Below are positions 34,600 to 43,438 of a stretch of 64,000 nt of DNA, in pieces. Made by a program: the position numbers and the translations under genes. Within the stretch, counting starts at the first letter, position 1, and every line of letters begins with the position of its first letter. The DNA is from Wenyingzhuangia marina. Its GTDB lineage: Bacteria; Bacteroidota; Bacteroidia; Flavobacteriales; Flavobacteriaceae. The DNA lies in the NCBI RefSeq assembly GCF_900130035.1, contig NZ_FQXQ01000004.1:364114-428113 (forward strand), read 5' to 3'. The notes under the pieces are model-generated. The model searched no databases, was not told the DNA's origin, and worked only from the letters and a program-made list of their open reading frames with translations.

Positions 34600-36195
34600 A
34601 TGATTAAAAAAATAATAAGTTTTTTATGTATTGTTTTGTGCTTGATTTCTTGTCAAGATAAAGTAAGTAAACACGACCTTTCTGAGGTGTTTAGGTACAA
34701 TGAAAAAGACAATATCACTTCTTTAGATCCTGCTTTTGCTAAAAATGAACCCAATGTTTGGGCCACCAATCAGCTATTTAATGGCTTGGTTGTTTTTGAT
34801 GATAGTTTAAATGTAAAACCTTGCATAGCCAAATCGTGGAGTATTTCTAATGAGAATAAAACTTATGAATTTATATTAAGAGATGATGTTTATTTTCACA
34901 AAAACATCGCTTTTGGAAAAGACAGCACCAGAACAGTTACTGCACATGATTTTGAATATAGTTTTAATAGAATATTAGATCCTAAAGTAGCTTCTTCGGG
35001 AAGATGGGTGATGCAAAATGTAAAAAGTTTTAAAGCTGTTAACGATTCTGTTTTTAGAATAAATTTACAAACTGCTTTTCCTCCATTTTTAGGATTGTTG
35101 TCTATGCAATATTGTACTGTGGTTCCTAAAGAAGCGGTGGAATATTACGGAACTGAATTTAGATCAAACCCAGTGGGAACAGGACCTTTTCAGTTTAAAC
35201 TGTGGGTAGAAAATACAAAGTTGGTGTTTAGAAAAAATCCATTGTATTTTGAGAAAGATGAAAAAGGAAATAAATTACCGTATTTAGAAGCCGTGGCGGT
35301 GACTTTTTATGCCGATAAACAAACGGAGTTTTTACAATTTATTCAAGGAAATTCCGATGTCTTGTATGATTTGCATACTTCTTATAAAGACGAATTACTA
35401 TCGCCTACAGGAATTTTATTACCTAAGTACAAAGACAAATTAGCTTTAGATAAAACACCTTACTTAATTACCGAATACATTGCCTTTTTTATGGAGGGAG
35501 AAACAGTTGATAACAATTTATTAATTAGAAAAGCGATAAATGTTGGTTTTGATAGAGCCAAAATGTTACGATATTTAAGAAACAATATTGGAAATCCTGC
35601 TACCGGATTTATTCCAAAAGGATTGCCTGCTCATCATCAAGAAAATATAGATTTATATCAGCCAGAAAAGGCCAAAGCTTACATAGAGCAGTATAAAAAA
35701 GAGACAGGAAATTTACATCCTAGTATTAAAATAGCTACAAACTCTAGTTATACAGATTTGTTTGAATTTATTCAGAGAGAGTTACAAGGAATAGGGTTAA
35801 ACATCGAATTAGAAATTTTGCCATCGCCTATTTTAAGACAATTAAAAGCGAATGGGAAATTGCCAACTTTTAGAGTAGGTTGGATTGCAGATTATCCGGA
35901 TGCAGAAAACTTTTTATCACTTTTTTATAGTAAGAATTTTGCTCCACAAGGACCAAATTATTCACATTATAAAAATCCTGTTTTTGATGAGTTGTATGAA
36001 AAATCATTAGGAATTACCGATAGAAATGAACGAGTGAAAATTTACAAACAAATGGATAGTATTATTATGGAAGAAGTGCCTGTAGTTTCTTTATTTTATG
36101 ATGAAATTATTCGTTTTAAACATGAGAATGTAAAAGGATTAACCACTAATCCTACTAATTTATTGAATTTAAAAAAGGTATACAAAACAAAATAG
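34600..36195 (+). CDS. Peptide ABC transporter substrate-binding lipoprotein (SBP_bac_5)
   Basis: A 531-residue solute-binding protein of the OppA/DppA family (family 5). It has a lipobox 'CLISC' with the lipidated cysteine near residue 19, 'LDPAFAKNEPNVWATNQLFNGLVVFDDSLNVKP' features split over residues 40-75, 'PVGTGPFQF' and 'RVGWIADYPDAENFLSLFYSKN'. It probably binds oligopeptides outside the inner membrane. No permease or ATPase genes are adjacent, so it either works with transport genes elsewhere or acts independently. It begins 97 bases from divergent mtaB. Confidence 0.9.
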   Translation: MIKKIISFLCIVLCLISCQDKVSKHDLSEVFRYNEKDNITSLDPAFAKNEPNVWATNQLFNGLVVFDDSLNVKPCIAKSWSISNENKTYEFILRDDVYFHKNIAFGKDSTRTVTAHDFEYSFNRILDPKVASSGRWVMQNVKSFKAVNDSVFRINLQTAFPPFLGLLSMQYCTVVPKEAVEYYGTEFRSNPVGTGPFQFKLWVENTKLVFRKNPLYFEKDEKGNKLPYLEAVAVTFYADKQTEFLQFIQGNSDVLYDLHTSYKDELLSPTGILLPKYKDKLALDKTPYLITEYIAFFMEGETVDNNLLIRKAINVGFDRAKMLRYLRNNIGNPATGFIPKGLPAHHQENIDLYQPEKAKAYIEQYKKETGNLHPSIKIATNSSYTDLFEFIQRELQGIGLNIELEILPSPILRQLKANGKLPTFRVGWIADYPDAENFLSLFYSKNFAPQGPNYSHYKNPVFDELYEKSLGITDRNERVKIYKQMDSIIMEEVPVVSLFYDEIIRFKHENVKGLTTNPTNLLNLKKVYKTK

Positions 36196-36197
36196 TA

Positions 36198-36542
36198 ATG
36201 GAAAATACATCAACAATTACATGGGAAGATTTCGCTAAAGTTGACATGAGAATTGGAACCATCATCAATGCAGAAATATTTAAAGAAGTAAAGAGACCTG
36301 CTTATAAATTAATGATAGATTTTGGAGAGATAGGAATCAAAAAAAGTTCAGCACAAATCACAAAATTGTATCAGCCAGAAAAATTAATAGGAAAACAAGT
36401 GGTAGCAGTTGTAAATTTTCCTGCAAAGCAAATTGCAAATATGATGAGTGAGTGTTTGGTGATTGCAGGAGTAGGTCAAGAGAACGATATTGTTTTAATA
36501 CAACCAGAAAGGAAGATGCTTAACGGAACTAAAATAGGTTGA
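36198..36542 (+). CDS. csaA: CsaA-type tRNA-binding domain protein
   Basis: A 114-residue protein consisting of one tRNA-binding OB-fold domain, with the family motifs 'DFAKVDMRIGTI' (residues 11-22), 'SSAQITKLYQPEKLIGKQVVAVVNFPAKQI' split over 50-79 and 'MSECLVIAG'. CsaA was described as a Sec-related chaperone in Bacillus, and the fold also binds tRNA. It starts two bases after the peptide-binding protein gene. Its end overlaps the convergent SDR gene by 14 bases. Confidence 0.92.
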   Translation: MENTSTITWEDFAKVDMRIGTIINAEIFKEVKRPAYKLMIDFGEIGIKKSSAQITKLYQPEKLIGKQVVAVVNFPAKQIANMMSECLVIAGVGQENDIVLIQPERKMLNGTKIG

Positions 36543-37317
36543 ATTTAGTTTCTTGTAGTTTTCGTACTTGTTTTAAAATGTTTTTCTTGGAGATAAAAGG
36601 TAATAATTTCATCGATATTTTTTGACTAAAACTCAGTCCAGAAATACGATCTAGCTCACCAGAAATCATGGCATTGTAACCGTCTTCTGCTACAGATTTA
36701 GCACTCGCAGTTTTTTTAAACAATGCTGTTTTATCCATGCCAGAAACAGCTCCAAAATTAGTTTCGGTAGCTCCAGGCATTAAATTAGTAACCGTAATAT
36801 TGGTGTTTCTTAGTTCTTCAGAAATAGCGTTGGAGAAAGAGGTGACATATGCCTTAGTAGCAAAATAAACAGCTTGTAATGGACCAGACATTAAACTTGC
36901 TGTGGAAGAAACATTTAATATTTTTCCTTCGTTTCTGTCTACAAAATCTTTCAGAAAGATATGAGTTAAAGCTGTTAGCGAAACAACGTTGAGTTGAATC
37001 ATATTTAAGTCATCATACAAATCTCTTTCATGAAATTTTCCAACTCCCCCAAATCCTGCATTGTTAATTAAATAATCAACAGTAATGTTTTGAGAGATCA
37101 CTTCGGTATAAACTTCTTGTGCAGCATTTAAAAAGGTTAAATCTTTTTGAATCACATATACGGAGACTTTAAAAATAGATTCAATGTCGTTTTTTAGCTC
37201 TAACAAAGTGTTAAAATTTCTAGCTACTAAAACCAAATTCCCTTTGTTTTTAGCATGTATGTAAGCCAATTCCTTTCCAATGCCACTGCTTGCTCCTGTA
37301 ATTAATGCTGTTTTCAT
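36529..37317 (-). CDS. Short-chain dehydrogenase/reductase (SDR)
   Basis: A 262-residue classical SDR oxidoreductase. The nucleotide-binding motif TGASSGIGKE (residues 7-16), the 'NNAGFGG' motif (about 88-94), the catalytic Ser in 'NVSSTASLMSG' and the Tyr-Lys pair in 'YFATKAY' are all intact. Related proteins reduce aldehydes, ketones or acyl groups with NADPH, but the substrate is not predictable here. It overlaps the convergent csaA by 14 bases and is divergent from the MATE gene. Confidence 0.88.
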   Translation of the reverse strand: MKTALITGASSGIGKELAYIHAKNKGNLVLVARNFNTLLELKNDIESIFKVSVYVIQKDLTFLNAAQEVYTEVISQNITVDYLINNAGFGGVGKFHERDLYDDLNMIQLNVVSLTALTHIFLKDFVDRNEGKILNVSSTASLMSGPLQAVYFATKAYVTSFSNAISEELRNTNITVTNLMPGATETNFGAVSGMDKTALFKKTASAKSVAEDGYNAMISGELDRISGLSFSQKISMKLLPFISKKNILKQVRKLQETKFNLF

Positions 37318-37478
37318 AATTAATATAGTAAAGGTTTATTTTGCTATTGATATAATGATAAATGTAGAGAAAACATATTTGATAATTACTGACAAACAAC
37401 AGTTTAACATAGATTTAATAAGTGTAAAAGTTCATGAAATCTTATGTGTAAATCATTATAGTACGATTTAAAACTTCG

Positions 37479-37486
37479 TATCTTCG
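37479..37486 (+). promoter_or_regulatory. -7 box of the MATE transporter gene
   Basis: TATCTTCG is a common TAnnTTYG variant of the Bacteroidota -7 box, 22 bases before the ATG at 37508. Confidence 0.45.
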
Positions 37487-37507
37487 CGCAGATTTTAAAA
37501 TACCCTT

Positions 37508-38860
37508 ATGAATATCAAACAGTATACTTCAGAATTTAAAACAAACATAGCTTTGGCTGTACCTGTAATGTTAGGGCAGTTAGGACATGTATTGGTTGGT
37601 TTTGCTGATAATATTATGGTGGGAGAATTAGGGGCACCAGCTTTGGCTGCGGTTTCTTTGGCCAATTCAATCTTTTTTATTCTAATGGGACTAGGTGTTG
37701 GTTTTTCTTTTGCCATGACTCCTTTAATTTCGGAAGCAGATGCGGCTAAAAATTATATGGAAGGAAAAAAAAGCTACCAACATGGGGTGATTATTTTATC
37801 TGTTTTAGGAGTTGTTTTAGCAGGAATTTTGTTGCTCATGGAGCCTTTGTTAGGGATGATGAATCAACCTGAAGATGTAGTTGTTTTAGCCATTCCATAT
37901 TATAATGTATTGGCTTTTTCTATGATTCCTTTATTGATTTTCCAAGCCATTAAACAATTTACTGATGGATTGAGTTTAACAAAATATGCTATGATTGCTA
38001 TTTTGGGATCTAACTGTATTAATGTATTATTGAACTATATTTTAATTTACGGAAAGTTTGGAACTCCTGCTTTAGGAGCTGTAGGAGCTGCTTATGGAAC
38101 TTTGGTGTCAAGAGTTTTAATGATTTTTGTATTGCTTTATTTCATCAGTAAAAGAAAAAAGTTTCAGCCTTATAAAATAGCTATTTCTTGGTTTTCATTA
38201 GAAAAAGAAAGAGTTATTAAGATATTTAAATTGGGGTATCCAACTGCTTTGCAAATGTTTTTTGAAATCGGAATTTTTGCCTCAGCGGTATTGTTGTCTG
38301 GAATGATTGGTACTGATGAACAAGCAGCAAATCAAATAGCATTAAACTTATCAACCATGACATTTATGGTGGCTACAGGAGTAGCGGTTACGGCAACCAT
38401 TCGTGTAGGAAATCAAAAAGGATTAAAAGATTATTACAACTTAAAAAGAATCGCCATTTCTAATATTGTTTTAATGATTATCATTTCTATTGTTGCAGCC
38501 ATTGGGTTTATGAGTTTAAGAACTTATTTACCTTGGATTTATATAGATGATGAAAACGTAGTAAACATTGCGGCTAAATTGTTAATTATTGCTGGTTTAT
38601 TCCAAATATCAGATGGAATTCAGGTAGTGGTGCTAGGAGCGTTAAGAGGTTTACAAGATATGTATGTGCCAATGTGGTTGGTTTTTGTGTCTTATTGGAT
38701 TATTGGTTTTCCGATTTGTTACTATTTAGGATTAAAAACTGACTTGGGAACTTTTGGAGTTTGGATTGGCCTGTTGGTAGGATTAACAGTTTCTGCTACT
38801 TTATTGTATATAAGGTTTCAACGTTTAACAAAAAGATTACTTTTGTCAGAGCATTCATAA
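37508..38860 (+). CDS. MATE-family multidrug efflux transporter (NorM-like)
   Basis: A 450-residue inner-membrane antiporter with 12 predicted helices in two related halves. The first helix begins 'NIALAVPVMLGQLGHVLVGFADNIMVGELGAPALAAVSLANSIF' (split over residues 13-56), which is the MATE N-terminal signature. It probably extrudes cationic drugs in exchange for Na+ or H+. Alternatives in the same superfamily (DinF, polysaccharide flippases) fit less well. A small acidic-protein gene follows 16 bases later. Confidence 0.92.
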   Translation: MNIKQYTSEFKTNIALAVPVMLGQLGHVLVGFADNIMVGELGAPALAAVSLANSIFFILMGLGVGFSFAMTPLISEADAAKNYMEGKKSYQHGVIILSVLGVVLAGILLLMEPLLGMMNQPEDVVVLAIPYYNVLAFSMIPLLIFQAIKQFTDGLSLTKYAMIAILGSNCINVLLNYILIYGKFGTPALGAVGAAYGTLVSRVLMIFVLLYFISKRKKFQPYKIAISWFSLEKERVIKIFKLGYPTALQMFFEIGIFASAVLLSGMIGTDEQAANQIALNLSTMTFMVATGVAVTATIRVGNQKGLKDYYNLKRIAISNIVLMIIISIVAAIGFMSLRTYLPWIYIDDENVVNIAAKLLIIAGLFQISDGIQVVVLGALRGLQDMYVPMWLVFVSYWIIGFPICYYLGLKTDLGTFGVWIGLLVGLTVSATLLYIRFQRLTKRLLLSEHS

Positions 38861-38876
38861 ATAAATTAAAAAATAT

Positions 38877-39104
38877 ATGGAATTACCAAGGTTTATATTA
38901 GCAGATAATACAGAGTGTCCTGAAGATATTTTTGTGATTCATACAGAATTTCCAAGATTTATTATTAACTTAAAGGATGATGAAATTGAATTGTGGGACG
39001 ATTTAGAAGGAAGTGATGAAGAAGAGCTTTCTATGCAAGTAGCACAATTTATTGAAGAAGCTTCTGAGTTTTACGATGAAGAAATGAAAAAGTATTCTGA
39101 ATAA
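38877..39104 (+). CDS. Small acidic conserved protein
   Basis: A 75-residue very acidic cytoplasmic protein ('DDEIELWDDLEGSDEEELS' in the middle), with no signal or membrane segment. The N-terminal half has alternating strands ('RFIL...ECPEDIFVIHTEFPRFIIN') and the C-terminal part looks helical. I do not recognise a function, and proteins of this type are probably restricted to flavobacteria. It sits 16 bases after the MATE gene and 37 before the YrdC-family gene, so it is probably expressed with them. Confidence 0.7.
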   Translation: MELPRFILADNTECPEDIFVIHTEFPRFIINLKDDEIELWDDLEGSDEEELSMQVAQFIEEASEFYDEEMKKYSE

Positions 39105-39141
39105 TATAGATATCATCATCAATATTTGAGCTTAGAATAAA

Positions 39142-39762
39142 ATGGCAAAATTAGTTAGAATATATCCTGAAAATCCCAACGAAAAAGAGATTCTTAAAAT
39201 TGTTGAGGTGCTTAAAAATGGAGGTGTGATCATCTATCCATCGGATACTGTTTATGCTTTAGGTTGCGATATTACCAACTATAAAGCCATGGAAAGGGTG
39301 GCTAAAATTAAAAACATCAAACTAGAAAAAAACACATTTTCTATTGTTTGTAACGATTTAAGTCATTTGTCAGATTATGTAAAACCTATTGATACCAGTA
39401 CGTTTAAAATCTTGAAAAGAGCTTTTCCGGGGCCTTATACTTTTGTGCTTCCTGCCATTAATAATATGCCCAAAGCTTTTAAAAAACGTAAAACGGTTGG
39501 GATTCGTGTTCCAGACAATAGTATTACAAGAAGAATTATAGAATTGTTAGGAAATCCTCTGGTGTCTTCTTCTATTTATGATGAAGATGAGGTGATTGAA
39601 TACACAACAGATCCAGAATTAATTCACGAAAAGTGGGATGATATTGTAGATGTTGTGATTGATGGCGGATATGGTGACAATGTTGCTTCAACTGTAATTG
39701 ATTTAAGTGAAGGAGAACCTATAGTACTTAGAGAAGGAAAAGGAAGTTTAGATATTTTATAA
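39142..39762 (+). CDS. Sua5/YciO/YrdC-family L-threonylcarbamoyladenylate synthase
   Basis: A 206-residue single-domain YrdC protein. It has the conserved 'PSDTVYALGCDI' (residues 33-44), 'KNTFSIVCNDL' and 'RAFPGPYTFVLPA' segments. The family makes threonylcarbamoyl-AMP for t6A37 in tRNA, the modification that MtaB (33124) later methylthiolates. Its length and lack of a Sua5 C-terminal domain place it with YciO/YrdC (TsaC-like). YciO members have other or unknown roles, so TsaC itself is not certain. Confidence 0.85.
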   Translation: MAKLVRIYPENPNEKEILKIVEVLKNGGVIIYPSDTVYALGCDITNYKAMERVAKIKNIKLEKNTFSIVCNDLSHLSDYVKPIDTSTFKILKRAFPGPYTFVLPAINNMPKAFKKRKTVGIRVPDNSITRRIIELLGNPLVSSSIYDEDEVIEYTTDPELIHEKWDDIVDVVIDGGYGDNVASTVIDLSEGEPIVLREGKGSLDIL

Positions 39763-39771
39763 TCTATTTTG

Positions 39772-40473
39772 ATGCGTCATCAATTAAGTACAGAAGATGA
39801 TTTTCTGTTTCACTCCCTTCAAATTGAAATCAAACAACTCTCAGTTAGAATTCAATCTGTAAAATCAGAAATATTTGAATTTGAAAACTTTTTAAGGAAT
39901 GAATTAGAAAGTGAAATTATTGAGGAACAAGAGTTGTCTGTACTTTACAGAAATCTTCAAAAAGCAAAAAAACAAAAAAGACTTGCTCAAAAAAAGAAAG
40001 GTAAAAATTATAAAGAGCCTAATACTGTTCCTGTAGTTTCTAAAATTACCGAAGAACAAAAAACAGAGTTAAAAGACAAGAAAAAATTGTACAGAGAGGC
40101 GATGTTGTTTGTGCATCCTGATAGATTTTCTAACAACGAGCAAGATGAAGATTTAGCTACTGAAATTACCACAGAGTTGATACGAGTTTACAAACAAGGA
40201 ACTTTCGTTGAATTGCAACAACTTCATCAGCAAATTACCTCTCAAAAAAAACTTGCTAACATTCAAATTTCTCAAGAAAAGCAATTAGATACTTTAGAAT
40301 TGCTGCAGCAGAAAAAAGAAGATTTACAAAAAGAATTAGCTCAATTACAAAAAAGACATACTTATGTAGTTTTGACCACTTACGCGAATCCTAAAGAATA
40401 TTTACAAGAAGTAAAAGCTTATTACGAGGATAGATTGTTTAAGTTGAGAAAGCGTACTAGGAAAGGTTTGTAG
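39772..40473 (+). CDS. Coiled-coil protein with a J-domain-like HPD motif
   Basis: A 233-residue cytoplasmic protein. Residues 1-75 and 155-205 are strongly charged heptad-type helices (for example 'EIKQLSVRIQSVKSEIFEFEN' by residues 19-39). The middle, residues 95-150, looks like the core of a J domain: a Lys-rich helix 'LKDKKKLYREAMLFV', then HPD at 115-117, then 'TEITTELIRVYKQG'. Helix I of a normal J domain is not obvious. An HPD loop stimulates DnaK in true J proteins, so a co-chaperone role is possible but unproven. The ATG at 39772 is preferred to the TTG at 39769. Confidence 0.72.
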   Translation: MRHQLSTEDDFLFHSLQIEIKQLSVRIQSVKSEIFEFENFLRNELESEIIEEQELSVLYRNLQKAKKQKRLAQKKKGKNYKEPNTVPVVSKITEEQKTELKDKKKLYREAMLFVHPDRFSNNEQDEDLATEITTELIRVYKQGTFVELQQLHQQITSQKKLANIQISQEKQLDTLELLQQKKEDLQKELAQLQKRHTYVVLTTYANPKEYLQEVKAYYEDRLFKLRKRTRKGL

Positions 40474-40536
40474 ATGGGATAACTTTTATTTAATACTATA
40501 GTTATAGGTATTTTTTGTTTCTTTGTTAAAAAAGAA

Positions 40537-41025
40537 ATGAAAAGAATTTTTGGTATTTCCGTTTTATTGTTAATGGTAAATTGCGGTTTTTTAGGAGAAC
40601 CTATTGATGTTGAGTCCATTTATGAACCTGTACAAATGACTAGAGAAGAACTTAAATCTTCTATCGTAATGTCTGACTCCAAAGCAGTCGTAGAATCAGG
40701 GAAAATATATATCAAAGATGATTATATTTTTGTAAACGAAAAAAACGAGGGATTTCATATTTATGACAATTCTAATCCATCAAATCCAATCAAAGTTAGG
40801 TTTTTAAAAGTATCCGGAGCTACTGATATTGCAATAAGAGGAAATGTGTTTTACATTAATCAAGCTACAGATTTAGTGACGCTTCGTTTTAATCGTACAA
40901 ATTACAGTGTCGTAGAAACAGGTAGAGAAATTAAAGTTTTTACACCTTTAGAGGTAAGTCCAGATGGTGGTTATTTTACTGCTGAAGAAGGAAAAATAAT
41001 TACAAAATTTATAAAAAAAGACTAA
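40537..41025 (+). CDS. LVIVD-type lipoprotein (short)
   Basis: A 162-residue lipoprotein with a signal and lipobox 'MVNC' (Cys16), followed by a beta-rich domain with an LVIVD-like repeat ('KNEGFHIYDNSNPSNPIKVRFLKVSGATDIAI' split over residues 68-99). Such repeats are thought to form beta-propeller-like surface or periplasmic domains. The function is unknown. Its TAA overlaps the ATG of the next lipoprotein gene (TAATG), so the pair is translationally coupled. It is preceded by the coiled-coil gene. Confidence 0.8.
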   Translation: MKRIFGISVLLLMVNCGFLGEPIDVESIYEPVQMTREELKSSIVMSDSKAVVESGKIYIKDDYIFVNEKNEGFHIYDNSNPSNPIKVRFLKVSGATDIAIRGNVFYINQATDLVTLRFNRTNYSVVETGREIKVFTPLEVSPDGGYFTAEEGKIITKFIKKD

Positions 41026-41777
41026 TGAAAAAGCTATTATTTATATTAAGTGTAATTGTTTTAGTTGGATGTGATCAAAACTCATCTGATACTGTTGGTA
41101 GTTCAGAAACACCTGCTGATGGTCAAGGAGGTTCTTTAGCTACTTTTACTTTGAAAGGGGATTATTTATATACTGTTGATAATAGTAAATTAAATTCATT
41201 TTTAATTTCAGGAAATCATCAAGAGAATCCTGCTTTTGTGGATGCAGTAACTGTAGGTTTTGGAATAGAAACTTTATCTGGATTTGGAGATAATTTGTTT
41301 ATTGGGAGTTCTAGCGCTATGTATATTTATAATTTAGAGAATCCAGAACGCCCTAAATTCAAATCAATCTCTAGACATTTTAGAGCTTGTGATCCTGTAA
41401 TTGCAAATCAGAACAATGCTTTTGTGACCGTAAGAAGTGGTAATAGGTGTGGAGGTGATATCAATCAGTTAAAGATTTATGATATTATAGATGTTGAAAA
41501 TCCAATATTATTATTAGATAAAACACTAGTCGAGCCTAAAGGAATGGCTTTGTATGACCAATACATTTTTGTTGCAGATACTGCTATTAGAGTTTATGAT
41601 ATTTCAAAGATAGAAAGTGGTGAGATTTCGTTTGTAAAGAAAATCGATGTATTTGTAAATGATTTGATTATTAGAGAAAATCATCTTTTCGCAATTGGTG
41701 ATTCAGGAGTATATCAATATGATTTAGAAAATTCAACAGGCTTAGAAATAACAACCACCAGTGAATTGTTGTTTTAA
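41025..41777 (+). CDS. LVIVD-type lipoprotein (longer)
   Basis: A 250-residue lipoprotein with a signal and 'LVGC' lipobox (Cys16). Its several repeats have the form 'DNLFIGSSSAMYIYNLENPERP', 'IYDIIDVENPILLLDKTL' and 'QYIFVADTAIRVYDISKIES', typical of LVIVD or beta-propeller repeats. It probably lies on the periplasmic or outer surface. It overlaps the preceding paralogous gene by one base. The two are related in repeat pattern, and the shorter one may be a partner subunit or a partial duplicate. Confidence 0.82.
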   Translation: MKKLLFILSVIVLVGCDQNSSDTVGSSETPADGQGGSLATFTLKGDYLYTVDNSKLNSFLISGNHQENPAFVDAVTVGFGIETLSGFGDNLFIGSSSAMYIYNLENPERPKFKSISRHFRACDPVIANQNNAFVTVRSGNRCGGDINQLKIYDIIDVENPILLLDKTLVEPKGMALYDQYIFVADTAIRVYDISKIESGEISFVKKIDVFVNDLIIRENHLFAIGDSGVYQYDLENSTGLEITTTSELLF

Positions 41778-41941
41778 AAAAGAGTTTAGATAATCAAAAA
41801 AGATAAATTTAATTCTAAAAAACTGAATCATGAATTATAACTTTCTGAATATGAATTGTTTTAAAAAATATATGCTTAAACTTTTAACCAAGATTGTTTT
41901 TTTGGTTTCATTTTTGTGATTGTATTTTTCAAAAAAAGCTT

Positions 41942-42706
41942 TTGAAAAACCTATTCATGTTTATTCTTGTGGTTTCCACTGTATCAAGTAGTTTCTCGCA
42001 GGAGGTAAAATTCTTAAAAGGACTTGTTGTAAACGATTCTATTGATGTTGCAGATGTGACCGTCACAAATAAAAATCTAAAACAAAGCACCAAAACCAAT
42101 AATTCAGGAGTTTTTGAATTACCTGTTAGAATTGGGGATTCAATTATGGTTTCTGCTATTCATATCAATAAAATTTCATTATTAATTACCCAAGAAATTA
42201 TAGATAATGAATCTTTAAAAATTGAGGTAGAAGAAAATATAAATAATATGGAAGAAGTAGTGCTTAATAATGTTTTAAGTGAATCGTCATTAAGTTTTAA
42301 TGTAGGACCAACCACCAATCCTGATCCAGAAAAATTGGAAAGAATTAAATTAAAACATTTAACAAATACAGATCCTACTAGAACTTTTCAAGGAGGAAAC
42401 ATATTAGGATTGTTTTCTTTGGTTTCTAAATTATTTAAAAACAAGAATGGTAAGAAATATTTAAGCAAGCAAGAAAAAAGAGTGAGGTTTGAGAGGTTTA
42501 AAGTTGATTTTGTCAAAGAATTTGGAAGCTCTTTTTTTACAGATGATTTAAATATATCTGAGTTTAGAATAGATGAATTTTTAACATTTTGTAATCAAAA
42601 AAAATCTATATATAAGATGTATTCAAAAGATGAAAAACTAGAATTAATAGACTTTCTAATCAAACAAAGTAAGGAATATAAAAAAGAGATGAATATTGAA
42701 AATTAA
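41942..42706 (+). CDS. Exported carboxypeptidase-regulatory-like domain protein
   Basis: A protein of about 254 residues. I chose the TTG at 41942, which gives the normal signal peptide 'MKNLFMFILVVSTVSSSFSQ'. The frame stays open to 41894, and the first ATG is 41957. After the signal comes a carboxypeptidase-regulatory-like (CarboxypepD_reg) beta sandwich of about 80 residues ('KGLVVNDSIDVADVTVTNKNLKQSTKTNNSGVFEL' split), then a helical, charged C-terminal region. Its function is unknown. The stop is three bases from the convergent rluF stop. Confidence 0.7.
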   Translation: MKNLFMFILVVSTVSSSFSQEVKFLKGLVVNDSIDVADVTVTNKNLKQSTKTNNSGVFELPVRIGDSIMVSAIHINKISLLITQEIIDNESLKIEVEENINNMEEVVLNNVLSESSLSFNVGPTTNPDPEKLERIKLKHLTNTDPTRTFQGGNILGLFSLVSKLFKNKNGKKYLSKQEKRVRFERFKVDFVKEFGSSFFTDDLNISEFRIDEFLTFCNQKKSIYKMYSKDEKLELIDFLIKQSKEYKKEMNIEN

Positions 42707-42709
42707 TCT

Positions 42710-43438
42710 TTATTCATAATGTTTATTAGAATCCGAAGTTAATTTGTTCAATTCTTTTAATTCAGCCTTGGTTAAATCTCTCCATTGTCCTACAGGAATG
42801 TCTAAAAAAATGTTCATAATTCTAATACGTTTTAGTTTTTTAACATCGTATTCTAAATATTCACACATTCTTCTAATTTGTCTGTTTAATCCTTGAGTTA
42901 AGGTAATTTTAAATTCGTAATCGTTTACTTTTTCAACCTTACATTTTTTAGTAACTGTTCCCAAAATAGGAATTCCGTTACTCATTTTGTTAATAAAATC
43001 TTGTGAAACAGGTTTGTTAACTCTTACCAAATATTCTTTTTGATGATTGTTTCGAGCTCTTAAAATTTTATTGACAATATCGCCATCACTAGTTAAAAAA
43101 ATCAATCCTTCACTAGGTTTATCTAGACGACCAATTGGAAAAATTCTTTTAGGGTGTTTGATATAATCGATAATATTGTTTTTTTCTCTTTGTTGGTCTG
43201 TAGTACAAACAATTCCTACAGGTTTGTTAAAAGCAATATAAGTATGTGCTTCTTCTGGAGTAGAAACCAATTTTCCATCTACACGGACTTCATCTTCTGG
43301 AGCAATTTTTGTTCCCATTTCAGGAACCAGCCCATTAATAGTTACTCGTTGTTCTTCTATCAATTTATCAGCAGCCCTCCTAGAGCAATATCCAATTTCA
43401 CTTAAATATTTATTGATTCTTTTTAATTCTTGTGTCAT
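42710..43438 (-). CDS. rluF: 23S rRNA pseudouridine synthase RluF
   Basis: A 242-residue RsuA/RluF-family pseudouridine synthase. It has an N-terminal S4 RNA-binding domain ('RINKYLSEIGYCSRRAADKLIEEQ', residues 6-29 region) and the catalytic motif 'GRLDKPSEGLIFLTSDGD' with the catalytic Asp. It modifies U2604 of 23S rRNA in E. coli. It overlaps the upstream glycosyltransferase gene (same strand) by 29 bases, so it is co-transcribed with the glycosyltransferase genes. Confidence 0.9.
   Translation of the reverse strand: MTQELKRINKYLSEIGYCSRRAADKLIEEQRVTINGLVPEMGTKIAPEDEVRVDGKLVSTPEEAHTYIAFNKPVGIVCTTDQQREKNNIIDYIKHPKRIFPIGRLDKPSEGLIFLTSDGDIVNKILRARNNHQKEYLVRVNKPVSQDFINKMSNGIPILGTVTKKCKVEKVNDYEFKITLTQGLNRQIRRMCEYLEYDVKKLKRIRIMNIFLDIPVGQWRDLTKAELKELNKLTSDSNKHYE

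Noticed and set aside
41830..41919. Short frame of 29 codons with a signal-like sequence before the regulatory-domain gene
   Set aside because: It ends at TGA without a mature domain and has no clear promoter or ribosome site. It may be a decayed start, but nothing supports a gene.
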